A stretch of DNA of 64,000 nucleotides, taken from Desulfonatronum thioautotrophicum. Lineage in GTDB: Bacteria; Desulfobacterota; Desulfovibrionia; Desulfovibrionales; Desulfonatronaceae. A model generated the notes under the pieces. The model ran no database searches and had not been told where the DNA came from. It saw nothing but the letters and a program-made list of their open reading frames with translations. A program made the translations under genes and the position numbers. The DNA is taken from NCBI RefSeq assembly GCF_000934745.1, contig NZ_JYNO01000001.1, positions 992,001-1,056,000 of the forward strand, written 5' to 3'. Of the stretch, positions 45,672 through 55,066 are shown in pieces; position 1 is the first letter of the stretch, and each line of letters starts with the position of its first letter.

Positions 45672-47764
45672 CACGTCTCCTTTTTGGGAATTTCAATGCA
45701 CTCGTCCGGCGGGAGTTCGTTGCCCTCCAGAGGCAGCTCCACGAAAAAGACCGTGCCTGGCCCGGACTCGCCGGTGCAGGCCGGGGAAACGTCCATGTAT
45801 TCGCTGGGCACCGGACTGATGGCGCTGATTCGTCCGCCGTGGTCTTTGATGATGCCGAAGGTCACGGATAGCCCCAGCCCTGTGCCTTTGTCCACGGGTT
45901 TGGTGGTGAAAAACGGTTCAAAGATCTTGTCCAGGTCGTTCTCATCCACTCCGCCCCCGGTATCAGCCACGGCCACCACAAGCCGTCGACGATGGGCGCA
46001 GAGCTTGGAGGTGACGGAAATGCATCCGTCCATACCGATGGCATCCGCGGCATTGTTGAACAGATTCATCCAGACCTGCTTCAGTCGCTCCTTGTCTCCG
46101 GAAACGGGCGGAATCCGGTCGTCCAGGTGCAGGTTGATGACGATCCTGTTCTGCCGGAAGATGTGCTCCACCAGGTCGGCCACTTCCCGCAGAGAGGCGT
46201 TGATGTCCATGGGCAGGGCGGCCTGCTCGGTGGTTCGGGAAAAACTGAGCAGGTCGGCCACGATCTTGCGGCAAACCTGGGCCTGCTTCTCAATGATCTC
46301 GATGTCCTGGGCCACGGGATCGTCGGGAGGGAAGTCCTTGAGCAGCAGTTGGGAGTAGCCGAGGATGATGCTCAGCGGGGTGTTGATCTCATGGGCCACG
46401 CCGCCGGCCAGCCGTCCCAGGTCCTCCATCTTCTGGGAATGGATCAGTTTCTCCTGGTACTGCTTGACCACGGTAATGTCCCGGGCCGTGGTCAGGAGTC
46501 CGATCACCCGGTCGTTTTCCTCCACCGGAACCTTGACCACATGGTGCCACTTTTTGCCCTTGCTTCCACGGGTCATGATTTCCTTGGACAGGGGCTGCCT
46601 GGTGAGCAGAATCTGCATGTCTTCATGATAATTGCGGTCGGCCTGCTCGTCGCTGAAAATATCGAAATCCGTACTGCCGACGATTTCGGATTCTTCCCGG
46701 CCCACGTGCCGACAAAAGGCCTTGTTCACGGCTAAGTAAATCAGCTCTACGTCCTGGAGGGTGACCATGTCCGGCGTGACGTCCAGGATGGTGTTTAAGA
46801 GCTGCTTTTGCCGGGCAAGGTTGCCCTCGGACCGGCGCAGTTCCTCAATGTGGTTCTTCAAGGTCAGGGCCATGAAGTCGAAGGATTCGGCCAAACTTTG
46901 GATTTCATCGCCGGAATTACGGCAATAGACCGTGCAGTTTCGACAGTCGTCAAGCTTGTCCGGGAAGTTGCCTGCGGAGCAGTCCGGGCAAAAAGTGCCG
47001 GCAACGTACCAGCAGCGACGCAACCTGTCCTCATGGGCCGGGCATCTCTGCTCCGTGCAATTCATGATCTCCCAGCAGTTTCGGTCCGGGGCGGGGCTGA
47101 TCTGTACGTCCAGGTTGCCCTTGACCACCTGTTCCGCGGAATGGCGCAGAGCATTGATTCTTCGGGTCACGGTGCGGGCAAAGAGGCTGCCCACGAACAG
47201 GGCCAAAAAGGTCGCCCCGATGGTGGCGGCCAGATTGATCCACATCAGGCGGTCAATGGCCGCTTTGATGGTGGTGTGGGACAAAGCCAGGCGCACCGTG
47301 CCCACCCGCGTACTTCCAACCATTACCGGCGCGGCAAAATCGTAGAGCCGTTCTCGTCCCGTATCCAAAAAGCGCATCCCAAAGGGCTGATGGTCCTCAA
47401 CCGGGTTGACGTGGAGCAGAGCCACGGGAAATCCGTCCCGAAAGGTGTGGGCCAGCACCTGGCCGTGGCGGTCCAGGATAAAGGCGTAGACCAGATCATT
47501 CCGGTCGTCACGGTCCACGATTTCAGTCACCAGGTTGGTCAGGCGCAGGAAGTTCATGGACAGGATGGATTCCGTGGAGCGAGCTGAAAGGTTCATGGAC
47601 AACATTTCGCCGCGCATCAAGGCTTCCCGAAGCACCGCTCGGGAGCTGACCGCGTAGTTGATGGCTCCCAGCAGCAGGCCAAAGCAGATGATGATCAGGG
47701 CCAGACCGAGATTGATCTTGCTCTGGAAAGAACGGCGGTGCAGGGAAAGGAAAAAAGCGCTCAT
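45671..47764 (-). CDS. Membrane sensor histidine kinase with two-CW cysteine cluster
   Basis: 697 aa. TM1 is INLGLALIIICFGLLLGAI (about 18-36). A periplasmic sensor domain follows (about 40-175), then TM2 NLAATIGATFLALFVGSLF and a HAMP domain. Residues about 225-290 hold eleven cysteines (CWEIMNCTEQRC, CWYVAGTFCPDCS, CRNCTVYC), the two-CW pattern. Next come PAS (about 320-440), HisKA with GGVAHEINTPLSII, and HATPase with NLFNNAADAI, DTGGGV and GTGLGLSV. It is 18 nt downstream of the PhnD-like lipoprotein gene and touches the receiver gene; the three form one operon. Confidence 0.88.
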   Translation of the reverse strand: MSAFFLSLHRRSFQSKINLGLALIIICFGLLLGAINYAVSSRAVLREALMRGEMLSMNLSARSTESILSMNFLRLTNLVTEIVDRDDRNDLVYAFILDRHGQVLAHTFRDGFPVALLHVNPVEDHQPFGMRFLDTGRERLYDFAAPVMVGSTRVGTVRLALSHTTIKAAIDRLMWINLAATIGATFLALFVGSLFARTVTRRINALRHSAEQVVKGNLDVQISPAPDRNCWEIMNCTEQRCPAHEDRLRRCWYVAGTFCPDCSAGNFPDKLDDCRNCTVYCRNSGDEIQSLAESFDFMALTLKNHIEELRRSEGNLARQKQLLNTILDVTPDMVTLQDVELIYLAVNKAFCRHVGREESEIVGSTDFDIFSDEQADRNYHEDMQILLTRQPLSKEIMTRGSKGKKWHHVVKVPVEENDRVIGLLTTARDITVVKQYQEKLIHSQKMEDLGRLAGGVAHEINTPLSIILGYSQLLLKDFPPDDPVAQDIEIIEKQAQVCRKIVADLLSFSRTTEQAALPMDINASLREVADLVEHIFRQNRIVINLHLDDRIPPVSGDKERLKQVWMNLFNNAADAIGMDGCISVTSKLCAHRRRLVVAVADTGGGVDENDLDKIFEPFFTTKPVDKGTGLGLSVTFGIIKDHGGRISAISPVPSEYMDVSPACTGESGPGTVFFVELPLEGNELPPDECIEIPKKET

Positions 47765-47782
47765 GGCCGACCCTGCCTGCTG

Positions 47783-48829
47783 CTACTCCAAGCCGGCCCG
47801 ACGGACCAGCTCGCGTACGGCGTCGAAATCCTCGGGAGCAGCTGGAATGATGCCGCGCATGGCCGCGCTTTCAAGGATCAAACGGTGATCCGGGTCGTCG
47901 ATATCCAAGGCGAACATGGCCTCCTTGAGGTCTCGGACCACTTCCTCGGCCAAACCGGCCCGGGCCGCAAAGCTCCATCCTGGATAGCGGGGCGTGTGAG
48001 CCAGTATTTTGATCTGGCTCATGTCAATCTTGTCTTCCAGCAGCTCCAGCGCGCCCTCGCGCACCGTACCCACATCATAACGCCCGGCGTAGACTCCCAG
48101 GATGACACTTTCCTGTTTGCCGCCCGGGCCAGGGGCAAAGACGATTTCCGCAAAGTCTTCGGGACGGATGTCATTGTCGATGAAGTAGCCCAGGCCGAAC
48201 AGGTAGCCACCAGCTGAGAACTGGTCCACTGCGATCCAGCGCTTTCCGCGCACGTCCTGCAACGAGTGGATATCTGGATTGTCGGTCCGAATGATGATCA
48301 GGCCGCCGAAGTTCGCTTCACCACTGGGTTCCAAGATTTTGGCAAAGACCTTGGCCTCGGAATGCTCCGCGGTCAGTGCATAGACAAAGGGATTGGCGTA
48401 GGAAATGTCGATCTTGCCCTGGGCGACCATAAGCATGTGCTCATGGAAGGTTTCCGGGAAGATCTGCTGGATATTCAAGCCCGTGGTTTCAGTAAGATAT
48501 TGGACCAGTCGGTGATGCCGTTCAAAGGAGACAGTATGGGAAAACTGGGGCAGGTACGCATAGGTGATCACAGGCTGGCGTGCTCCGGCCGCCGACTCCT
48601 CGCGTTGCGTCATGTCCACCTTGACCGGGGTTGGCTGATCGCCGCAACCGGCTAAGGCCATGGTCAGTGTCAGGAGCAGAGTGATGTTGAGGGCCAGTAG
48701 GAATGATTGTGTCGGAAGCGGCGCCAAGCTCCGACTTGGGCTCAAGATCTGCCATGGGGTCAGGGGAAGATGCGTGTGCTGCAGTGGCAATCGACGAGTC
48801 AGGGCGAAAATGGTGTGAAGCAGAGACAT
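47783..48829 (-). CDS. PhnD-type phosphate/phosphonate-binding lipoprotein
   Basis: 348 aa. A long hydrophobic N-terminus (LLALNITLLLTLTMA) ends in the lipobox LAGC, so the mature protein is anchored as a lipoprotein at about Cys61. The ligand-binding domain has YAYLPQFSHTVSFERHHRLV and DVRGKRWIAVDQFSAGGYLF, typical of periplasmic PhnD/type-2 solute-binding folds. No transporter permease or ATPase is adjacent. The next gene encodes a sensor kinase, so it likely acts as the receptor for that kinase. The ligand is unknown; PhnD-family members bind phosphonate, phosphite and other small anions. GGAGG lies 9 nt before the ATG. Confidence 0.85.
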   Translation of the reverse strand: MSLLHTIFALTRRLPLQHTHLPLTPWQILSPSRSLAPLPTQSFLLALNITLLLTLTMALAGCGDQPTPVKVDMTQREESAAGARQPVITYAYLPQFSHTVSFERHHRLVQYLTETTGLNIQQIFPETFHEHMLMVAQGKIDISYANPFVYALTAEHSEAKVFAKILEPSGEANFGGLIIIRTDNPDIHSLQDVRGKRWIAVDQFSAGGYLFGLGYFIDNDIRPEDFAEIVFAPGPGGKQESVILGVYAGRYDVGTVREGALELLEDKIDMSQIKILAHTPRYPGWSFAARAGLAEEVVRDLKEAMFALDIDDPDHRLILESAAMRGIIPAAPEDFDAVRELVRRAGLE

Positions 48830-49086
48830 ATGGCGCGTCCTCCTCAAAAAGAGCGGGCGGTTTGGAGATATTTGGTCATTCAAACGGTTACACCGACGAT
48901 ACCACCTTATGCCAAAATACCAGCGCTGCCCAGTTGATTTCAGGGGGGCATTCTGTTTTTTTGCAGATGAATATTGAATTACGTAATAATATAAAGATTG
49001 GTAGCGTTATTTTTTTTGATGTTTAGTTTAAGTCTCTAAAAATTATATTTTAGCCTATAATTGTTCTATTTCAATAAAATCTCAGC
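48830..49086. other. AT-rich divergent intergenic region before groES
   Basis: This 257 bp gap between the PhnD-like gene (minus) and the groES promoter is markedly AT-rich in its right half. It contains a small palindrome CTAAAA-ATTATA-TTTTAG (49036-49053). No gene of reasonable size is visible. It must carry the promoter for the sensor operon reading left. Confidence 0.4.
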
Positions 49087-49115
49087 TTGCTTTTCTTCGG
49101 TGTCTCGGGAATAAG
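49087..49115 (+). promoter_or_regulatory. Candidate sigma-70 promoter of groESL
   Basis: TTGCTT (49087-49092), 17 bases, then AATAAG (49110-49115). It lies just before the CIRCE operator, as in the hrcA operon. The -10 is a poor match, so this is a proposal only. Confidence 0.35.
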
Positions 49116-49125
49116 ACGCCTCTGC

Positions 49126-49150
49126 TAGCACTCACCGCCTTCGAGTGCTA
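49126..49150. promoter_or_regulatory. CIRCE operator of groESL
   Basis: TAGCACTC-N9-GAGTGCTA, 30 nt before the groES start. The core arms are identical to the copy at 3136-3160, with an extra GC on each flank. This is the expected HrcA-binding site. Confidence 0.96.
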
Positions 49151-49180
49151 GCAAAACAAACTAATTTGGAGGAGAAGAAA

Positions 49181-49471
49181 ATGAAATTGAAGCCATTGAA
49201 TGATCGTGTTCTGGTGAAGCGGCTCGAGGGTGAAGAAGTGACCAAGGGTGGGATCATCATCCCTGATTCCGCCAAGGAAAAGCCGATGAAGGGCGAAGTG
49301 ATCGCCGTGGGGCCCGGCAAGGTGAGTGACGACGGCAAGCGCGCCGAGATGGCCGTTGCCGCGGGCAACAAGGTGCTTTTCAACAAGTATGCCGGTACCG
49401 AGATGAAGATCGACGGTGAAGAATTCCTGGTGATGCGCGAAGACGATATCCTGGCCATCATCGAAGAATAA
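49181..49471 (+). CDS. groES: Co-chaperonin GroES
   Basis: Lid of the GroEL folding chamber. 96 aa starting [16 protein letters not shown]. The mobile loop [18 protein letters not shown] and the C-terminal [11 protein letters not shown] are the family signatures. The start at 49181 has GGAGGAGAAG upstream; an in-frame codon at 49145 lies within the CIRCE operator and can be excluded. groEL follows 73 nt later. Confidence 0.97.
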   Translation: MKLKPLNDRVLVKRLEGEEVTKGGIIIPDSAKEKPMKGEVIAVGPGKVSDDGKRAEMAVAAGNKVLFNKYAGTEMKIDGEEFLVMREDDILAIIEE

Positions 49472-49544
49472 GCCGTCTTGCATCGCAAGGCGACCAATCT
49501 CAATTTAACGACACCAACGAATTGACGACGCAAGGAGAACAACC

Positions 49545-51191
49545 ATGCCTGCAAAAGAATTATTGTTTGACGCCAAGGCGCGTGAAAAGCTGAAGAAAGG
49601 TGTAGATACCCTGGCCAATGCCGTGAAGGTGACCCTCGGTCCCAAAGGCCGCAACGTAGTCATTGAAAAGTCCTTCGGTTCCCCGGTGATCACCAAGGAC
49701 GGTGTGACCGTGGCCAAGGAAATCGAGTTGACCGACAGGTTCGAGAATATGGGCGCCCAGATGGTCAAGGAAGTGGCCAGCAAGACCAGTGACGTGGCCG
49801 GCGACGGCACCACGACGGCCACCATCCTGGCGCAGGCCATTTTCACCGACGGCGTGAAGCTGGTGGCCGCCGGCCGCAACCCCATGGCCATCAAGCGCGG
49901 TATCGACAAGGCCGTGGAAAGCGTTGCCGCTGACCTGGTTAATCAGACCAAGCCCACTCGGGATCAGAAAGAAATCGCTCAGGTCGGCACCATTTCCGCC
50001 AACAACGATCCGACCATCGGCAATATCATCGCCGAGGCCATGAACAAGGTCGGCAAGGAAGGCGTGATCACCGTTGAGGAAGCCAAGGGTTTGGAAACCA
50101 CCCTGGATGTGGTCGAAGGCATGCAGTTCGACCGCGGCTATCTCTCCCCCTACTTCGTGACCGATCCGGAAAAGATGCTTTGCGAAATGGACGAGCCGCT
50201 GATCCTGATCTGCGAGAAGAAGATTTCCAGCATGAAGGACATGCTGCCCGTGCTGGAGCAGGTGGCCAAGATGTCCAAGCCGCTGTTGATCATTTCCGAA
50301 GATGTGGAAGGCGAAGCCCTGGCTACGCTGGTTGTGAACAAGCTGCGCGGCACCCTTCAGGTATCCGCCGTGAAAGCCCCGGGATTTGGCGAGCGTCGCA
50401 AGGCCATGCTCCAGGATATCGCCATTCTGACCGGTGGCCAGATGGTCTCCGAAGATCTGGGCATCAAGCTGGAGAACATCACCCTGAACGATTTGGGGAA
50501 AGCCAAGCGGATCGTGATCAACAAGGAAAACACCACGATTATCGACGGTGCCGGCGATCCTGAACAGATCAAGGCCCGGGTCCGGCAGATCCGCAGCGAG
50601 ATTGACGAAACCACTTCCGACTACGACCGGGAAAAGCTGCAGGAGCGCTTGGCCAAGATCGTCGGCGGTGTGGCAGTGATCAACGTCGGTGCTGCGACGG
50701 AAACCGAGATGAAGGAAAAGAAGGCCCGGGTTGAAGACGCCCTGAACGCAACTCGTGCCGCTGTTGAGGAAGGTATCGTGCCCGGTGGTGGCGTGGCCTT
50801 GGTTCGGGCCGTGAAGAGCCTGGATTCCATCAAAACCGTGGACGACGATGAAACCGCCGGCGTCGCCCTGGTACGTCGGGCCATCGAGGAGCCGCTGCGG
50901 ATGATTTCGGCCAATGCCGGATTCGAGGGGTCCATCGTTGTGGAGAAGGTCAAGGACGGCAAGGACGGCTTCGGTTTCAACGCCGCCACTGGTGAATACG
51001 AAGACCTGATCGCTTCCGGGGTCATTGATCCCAAGAAGGTAACCCGCATCGCGTTGCAGAACGCTGCTTCCGTTGCCGGTTTGCTGCTGACCACCGAATG
51101 CGCCGTGGCTGAAAAGCCTGAGCCCAAGAAGGACATGCCCATGCCTGGCGGCGGGATGGGCGGGATGGGCGGCATGGGCGGCATGTACTAG
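49545..51191 (+). CDS. groEL: Chaperonin GroEL
   Basis: Tetradecameric folding chamber. 548 aa, matching the family length. Conserved equatorial ATP site ([19 protein letters not shown] and [14 protein letters not shown]), apical substrate-binding domain, and the C-terminal Gly/Met-rich tail [20 protein letters not shown] sits before the ATG. A strong terminator follows. Co-transcribed with groES under CIRCE control. Confidence 0.98.
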   Translation: MPAKELLFDAKAREKLKKGVDTLANAVKVTLGPKGRNVVIEKSFGSPVITKDGVTVAKEIELTDRFENMGAQMVKEVASKTSDVAGDGTTTATILAQAIFTDGVKLVAAGRNPMAIKRGIDKAVESVAADLVNQTKPTRDQKEIAQVGTISANNDPTIGNIIAEAMNKVGKEGVITVEEAKGLETTLDVVEGMQFDRGYLSPYFVTDPEKMLCEMDEPLILICEKKISSMKDMLPVLEQVAKMSKPLLIISEDVEGEALATLVVNKLRGTLQVSAVKAPGFGERRKAMLQDIAILTGGQMVSEDLGIKLENITLNDLGKAKRIVINKENTTIIDGAGDPEQIKARVRQIRSEIDETTSDYDREKLQERLAKIVGGVAVINVGAATETEMKEKKARVEDALNATRAAVEEGIVPGGGVALVRAVKSLDSIKTVDDDETAGVALVRRAIEEPLRMISANAGFEGSIVVEKVKDGKDGFGFNAATGEYEDLIASGVIDPKKVTRIALQNAASVAGLLLTTECAVAEKPEPKKDMPMPGGGMGGMGGMGGMY

Positions 51192-51231
51192 AACAACGCC
51201 CCCAGCTCAGAGCCGCAAGGCACGTATCTAT

Positions 51232-51263
51232 CCAAGGCCGGACATTTGTCCGGCCTTTTTTTT
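51232..51263 (+). terminator. Rho-independent terminator of groESL
   Basis: AAGGCCGGAC-ATTT-GTCCGGCCTT followed by TTTTTT. The stem is 10 bp and perfect, beginning about 40 nt after the groEL stop. Confidence 0.95.
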
Positions 51264-51553
51264 GGCTTAAGCCGGATATTGCGCAAGACGTCGGGTTTGG
51301 GGTATCTAACAATGTTCATGGGACAGTGCAGAGCATGGCGACTAAAACGGTGAAAAACGAACCACGGCCATTCGTGGATGAACCCTGCCCTGTTGCTACT
51401 GTCAAGAATGCCCGTTTACCCGCTTGTGGCGGTTTATACGTTTGCAGACGGAGTGGATACTTTCGAACGCCTTGTGAAGATAAAAAAGCGACGTTTGCAT
51501 AAAATATCGCATGAAATATGCGCGGCAGTCAGCGGAAATGGCGGTGAAGCCGA
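51264..51553. other. Intergenic region before the diguanylate cyclase gene
   Basis: About 290 bp with no recognisable gene, RNA or repeat. It presumably holds the promoter of the diguanylate cyclase gene, but no convincing -35/-10 pair was found, and the RBS of that gene is weak. Confidence 0.4.
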
Positions 51554-52561
51554 ATGAAAAATTGTTTTGAAGAGCTCTGTTCGACCATGGATAAACTGGG
51601 AGTTCCCCGGGAGTCCAAATGGCGGGGGTTGATACTGTATATGCGCAGCATCAAGGACTACGAGTTTCTGACCCCTATGCAGCGCGAACGAACCCAGGCA
51701 TTGGTTATGGAGGTCTTGCGCAGAAGGGACTTTTCGGATGCGGCATTCTCTCAATTGTTGCAGGACAACGAGGCGATCATCAACGACAAGTGGCAAGATC
51801 GCTTGACCGATGCCCTGCAGGATACCGCGCAATTGATTCGGCAGTTCCAGGAGTTGTTGCAGCGTAGAAGAGGGGATGTTCAGGATCTCGGGGCGATGAC
51901 CTTGGAAACCATTCGCACGGACCTTCCTTTGGACAAGATGATTGCCGACATTGAAGGCGGTTTTAAAAAGATTGAGGGGCTGCTGCAAAACGACCTGGAA
52001 GCCATCGTGACCATGGGGCTCACGGACGGATTGACCAAATTGAACAATCGCCGGGCATTGGACGCTTTTTTGAATCGAGCCGTTTCAGATGCCCTGGGGT
52101 GCGCTGAGACGATCTCCATGATTTTTCTGGATATCGACCATTTCAAGAAATTCAATGACGACCACGGGCATTTGGTGGGCGACCAGGCCCTGGTGGCCGT
52201 GGGCTCAATGTTGCAGTCCTTTGGAGCGTATCAGGCTCGACAGAGTTCGCGGGAGGTGTTTTCAGCCCGTTACGGCGGCGAAGAATTCGCGGTGATTCTT
52301 CCCGGTGTTTCGGGCAAGGAGGCTGCGGTACTGGCCGAGACGCTCCGGAAGAAAATCGAAAAGTATAACTTTCTGCTTCGGGATTCCGATGGCGGGGTCC
52401 TTTCTTCCGGTATCAAGATCACTGTGAGCGCCGGTGTTGCCGAATTATGTGGGGGGATCGGTTCGAAACCTGATGCGACGCTTTTGGTCAAGGCCGCGGA
52501 TACGGCCTTGTATCGAGCCAAGAACAGTGGCAGGAACCGAGTCGAGCTTTACTCGGGCTAG
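51554..52561 (+). CDS. Diguanylate cyclase (GGDEF domain)
   Basis: 335 aa cytoplasmic protein making c-di-GMP. Residues about 1-150 are a helical N-terminal region I cannot assign. The GGDEF domain (about 150-335) has GLTDGLTKLNNRRALDAFL, IFLDIDHFKKFND, the active-site RYGGEEF, and the C-terminal ADTALYRAKNSGRN. The I-site RxxD expected just upstream of the active site reads SREV instead, so product inhibition may be absent. The flagellar genes 3.3 kb downstream are a plausible regulatory context only. Confidence 0.9.
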   Translation: MKNCFEELCSTMDKLGVPRESKWRGLILYMRSIKDYEFLTPMQRERTQALVMEVLRRRDFSDAAFSQLLQDNEAIINDKWQDRLTDALQDTAQLIRQFQELLQRRRGDVQDLGAMTLETIRTDLPLDKMIADIEGGFKKIEGLLQNDLEAIVTMGLTDGLTKLNNRRALDAFLNRAVSDALGCAETISMIFLDIDHFKKFNDDHGHLVGDQALVAVGSMLQSFGAYQARQSSREVFSARYGGEEFAVILPGVSGKEAAVLAETLRKKIEKYNFLLRDSDGGVLSSGIKITVSAGVAELCGGIGSKPDATLLVKAADTALYRAKNSGRNRVELYSG

Positions 52562-52634
52562 AAAAGGAAGCGTATTTTTCGTGTATTTTGCGAATGCCGG
52601 AGCCGCCTCTTGATTGCCCAAGAAGTGCGTCCAG

Positions 52635-54284
52635 CTAGGTGACCGTAGCTGGCAGAGTTGCCAGTATCCGGGCCACGAGGTTCTCAAGTCCCTCGCCAGA
52701 GACAACGGAGATACCGATACCTTCCGCAAACATGCCTCCCAGCTCCTCCCTCTGCCGGGCATCAAGCCGATCGAGCTTGTTCAGCACGAGCAGGGTCGGG
52801 ATTTCATGCAGTTCCATATCCGTCAAAATAGCGCGTACGTCTCGAACTTGCTGCTCCAACTCCGGGTGGGCCGCGTCGGCCACATGAAGGAACAAATCTG
52901 CCTCATCCAGTTCTTCCAGGGTCGCGCGGAAGGCTTCCTTGAGTTCCGGAGGCAGACGGCGAATAAACCCCACAGTGTCCGTGAGGATCACTTCCCGGTC
53001 TTCCGGAAAACGGACCCTGCGACTTGTGGGGTCCAACGTGGCGAATAATTTGTTTTCGGCCAGGACGTCACTGGTGGTCAGCACGTTGAGCAGGCTGGAT
53101 TTGCCCGTGTTCGTGTAGCCGACCATGGCCACGATGGGCAGGCCCATTTTTTGCCGCCGCGTGCGGGTTGCTTCCCGACGACGGCGCAAGGCATCCAGTT
53201 CCTGCTTGATCTTGGCGATCCGCAAACGGATTTTTCGGCGATCCATTTCCAGCTTGGTCTCTCCCGGACCTCGCCCGCCAATCCCTCCGGCTAACCGGCT
53301 CATGGCTCTGTCCTGACGGATCAGGCGGGGCATGGCGTACCGGAGCTGGGCCATCTCCACCTGCAGCTTTCCCGCCCTGGTTTTGGCGTGCTGGGCAAAA
53401 ATGTCCAGGATCAGCTGGGTCCGGTCCAGGACCTTGCGCTCACTCAGCTGGGTCAGATTGCGGATCTGGGTAGGGCTCAAATCCTGGTCAAAGAGTAACA
53501 GACCGGCATTGGCCCGCAAAGCCAGCACTTCCAATTCCGCCAATTTCCCCTTGCCCAGGATGTGTTTCGGATTCAGCCGGGGAACGCGCTGGATCATGGT
53601 ATTCACCACGCTAATTCCCGCGGTTCGGGCCAACTCGGCCAGTTCCAGAAGGCTGCGTTCCTGTTCGGCCCGTGGCAGCGTGTCCACGCTGATCAGTACG
53701 GCTCGATCCCCGCTGGAGGCATACCCCTGCGCTGCGAGGTGAGCGGCAATGGTTCGCCCCAGCTCTTCCTCAATGGCCTCGGCCTGTTCCACGAAATTGA
53801 CCTGAACGTGGTCCCAGGATGTTTGCGGGATGAGGCGGTACGGGCCTTGATCCGTCTCCATCGGCAACAGGTGGGCCCAGGACAGCAGACTAGGATGTCC
53901 TGAGGCGTCCAGCCCCAGAGCGGCAATGGAGTCCAGCCGGAGGAAGATCAGATCCATCAGGTCTTCCTCGTTAAGGGGGTCTTGATTGAGGTGGGTGTGC
54001 AGCAGGCGCAGTCCCCGCAAACGCCCGGAACCGTGGCGTCCTGGAGGCAGCTCGGGGATGACGATGCCGTGCGCGTCGCCAACCACGACAATACGCGGTC
54101 GGCCCTGACGATCGATGAGCAGGCCGATTTGGCGTCCCAATTCGGAACTGAGCAGCCCGAGTTCTCTAGCCTGTTCCAGGGTGTACCCGCCCAGAGCCGG
54201 GTAGCGACGCTGGTACAGGCGGGTCAGGGCCTTGACTTGGCTTGGCTTGAGTCCGGCTGTATTGCCGTGGACCGGGGCGGCTAT
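52635..54284 (-). CDS. hflX: Ribosome-associated GTPase HflX, apparent ATA start
   Basis: GTPase that splits and rescues stalled 70S ribosomes. 549 aa: a long N-terminal extension (about 1-190), the HflX domain (VNTMIQRVPRLNPKHILGKG... GGIGGRGPGETKLE), and the G domain (MVGYTNTGKSSLLN, DTVGFIRRLP, LNKLD). From 54284 the frame reads PVHGNTAGLKPSQVKALTRL and then YQRRYPALGGYTLEQARELG, which is the N-terminus expected for the Desulfovibrio-type protein. No ATG, GTG or TTG occurs in this part until a TTG at 54140, which would delete conserved residues. The best initiator is ATA at 54284, 7 nt after GAGG and overlapping the upstream stop (ATAG). Confidence 0.85.
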   Translation of the reverse strand: MAAPVHGNTAGLKPSQVKALTRLYQRRYPALGGYTLEQARELGLLSSELGRQIGLLIDRQGRPRIVVVGDAHGIVIPELPPGRHGSGRLRGLRLLHTHLNQDPLNEEDLMDLIFLRLDSIAALGLDASGHPSLLSWAHLLPMETDQGPYRLIPQTSWDHVQVNFVEQAEAIEEELGRTIAAHLAAQGYASSGDRAVLISVDTLPRAEQERSLLELAELARTAGISVVNTMIQRVPRLNPKHILGKGKLAELEVLALRANAGLLLFDQDLSPTQIRNLTQLSERKVLDRTQLILDIFAQHAKTRAGKLQVEMAQLRYAMPRLIRQDRAMSRLAGGIGGRGPGETKLEMDRRKIRLRIAKIKQELDALRRRREATRTRRQKMGLPIVAMVGYTNTGKSSLLNVLTTSDVLAENKLFATLDPTSRRVRFPEDREVILTDTVGFIRRLPPELKEAFRATLEELDEADLFLHVADAAHPELEQQVRDVRAILTDMELHEIPTLLVLNKLDRLDARQREELGGMFAEGIGISVVSGEGLENLVARILATLPATVT

Positions 54285-54892
54285 GTTGGGACCTCTGTAC
54301 GTTGCGTGGACAGGTAGGCCGCGATCATTTCATCGTAGGCCGCGGTCAGCCGAAACGTCTTGGCCGCTGTCTCCCGGCGCAGGGCCAAGGTGACGTGATA
54401 GTGTTGCGAAGCCAGTTCGGCCATGACTCGCGGATAGTCTTCCGGGGTAGGGATCACCAGAACGCTGTGAAAGTTTTTTGCCGCGGCACGGAGCATGGTG
54501 GGGCCGCCGATGTCGATCTGCTCGACACAATCTTTCAGGTCCAGCTCGCTCTCAAGGGCTCGACCAAAATCGTACAAATTGACGCAGACCAGGTCCAGAG
54601 GCAACAAATTGCGCTGGCTCAAGGTCTGGAGGTGTTCGGGTTTGCTCTTGTCCGCCAGCAAGGGGCCGTGGATGTGTGGGTGCAGTGTCTTGACCCGGCC
54701 GTCGAGGATTTCTGGAAAACCGGTGATGTCGCTGACGGCGCGAACCGGCAGTCCGGCTTCAAGAAGGGCTTTGCGGGTTCCTCCCGTGGAGATGAGCTGA
54801 ACCCCTCCCTGGTGCAGGAATGTGGCGAACTCCGGCAAGCCGGTTTTGTCTGTAACGCTGAGCAGGGCCTGTCTGATGGGCAATAATTGCAT
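54281..54892 (-). CDS. purH: IMP cyclohydrolase (stand-alone PurH N-terminal domain)
   Basis: Closes the ring of FAICAR to IMP, the last step of purine synthesis. 203 aa, equivalent to the first domain of bifunctional PurH: ALLSVTDKTGL, LISTGGTRKAL, ITGFPEILDGRVKTLHPHIH and IDIGGPTMLRAAAKN are all present. The AICAR transformylase domain is missing, as in other Desulfovibrionales where the two activities are on separate genes. GGAGG lies 5 nt before the ATG at 54892. It overlaps hflX by 4 nt. Confidence 0.92.
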   Translation of the reverse strand: MQLLPIRQALLSVTDKTGLPEFATFLHQGGVQLISTGGTRKALLEAGLPVRAVSDITGFPEILDGRVKTLHPHIHGPLLADKSKPEHLQTLSQRNLLPLDLVCVNLYDFGRALESELDLKDCVEQIDIGGPTMLRAAAKNFHSVLVIPTPEDYPRVMAELASQHYHVTLALRRETAAKTFRLTAAYDEMIAAYLSTQRTEVPT

Positions 54893-55066
54893 TCCGTCCT
54901 CCCTGGTTTCGGGAATGCCACAAGCCCGAAATCTTGGCAAGGCGGCTGCTTTGTTTCAGGGGCTGTTTTGCTGGTGCCTACCCTGATGTGGCCGGCTGAC
55001 CCGCGGTCATTTCCGGATCAGCCGGTTGCGATTGCCACAGAGGAGAGATCGCCGGTTTTTGGCAGG

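Noticed and set aside
52635-54140. Short hflX model starting at TTG 54140.
   Set aside because: It would remove a conserved N-terminal segment that is clearly in frame upstream, and there is no RBS before the TTG.
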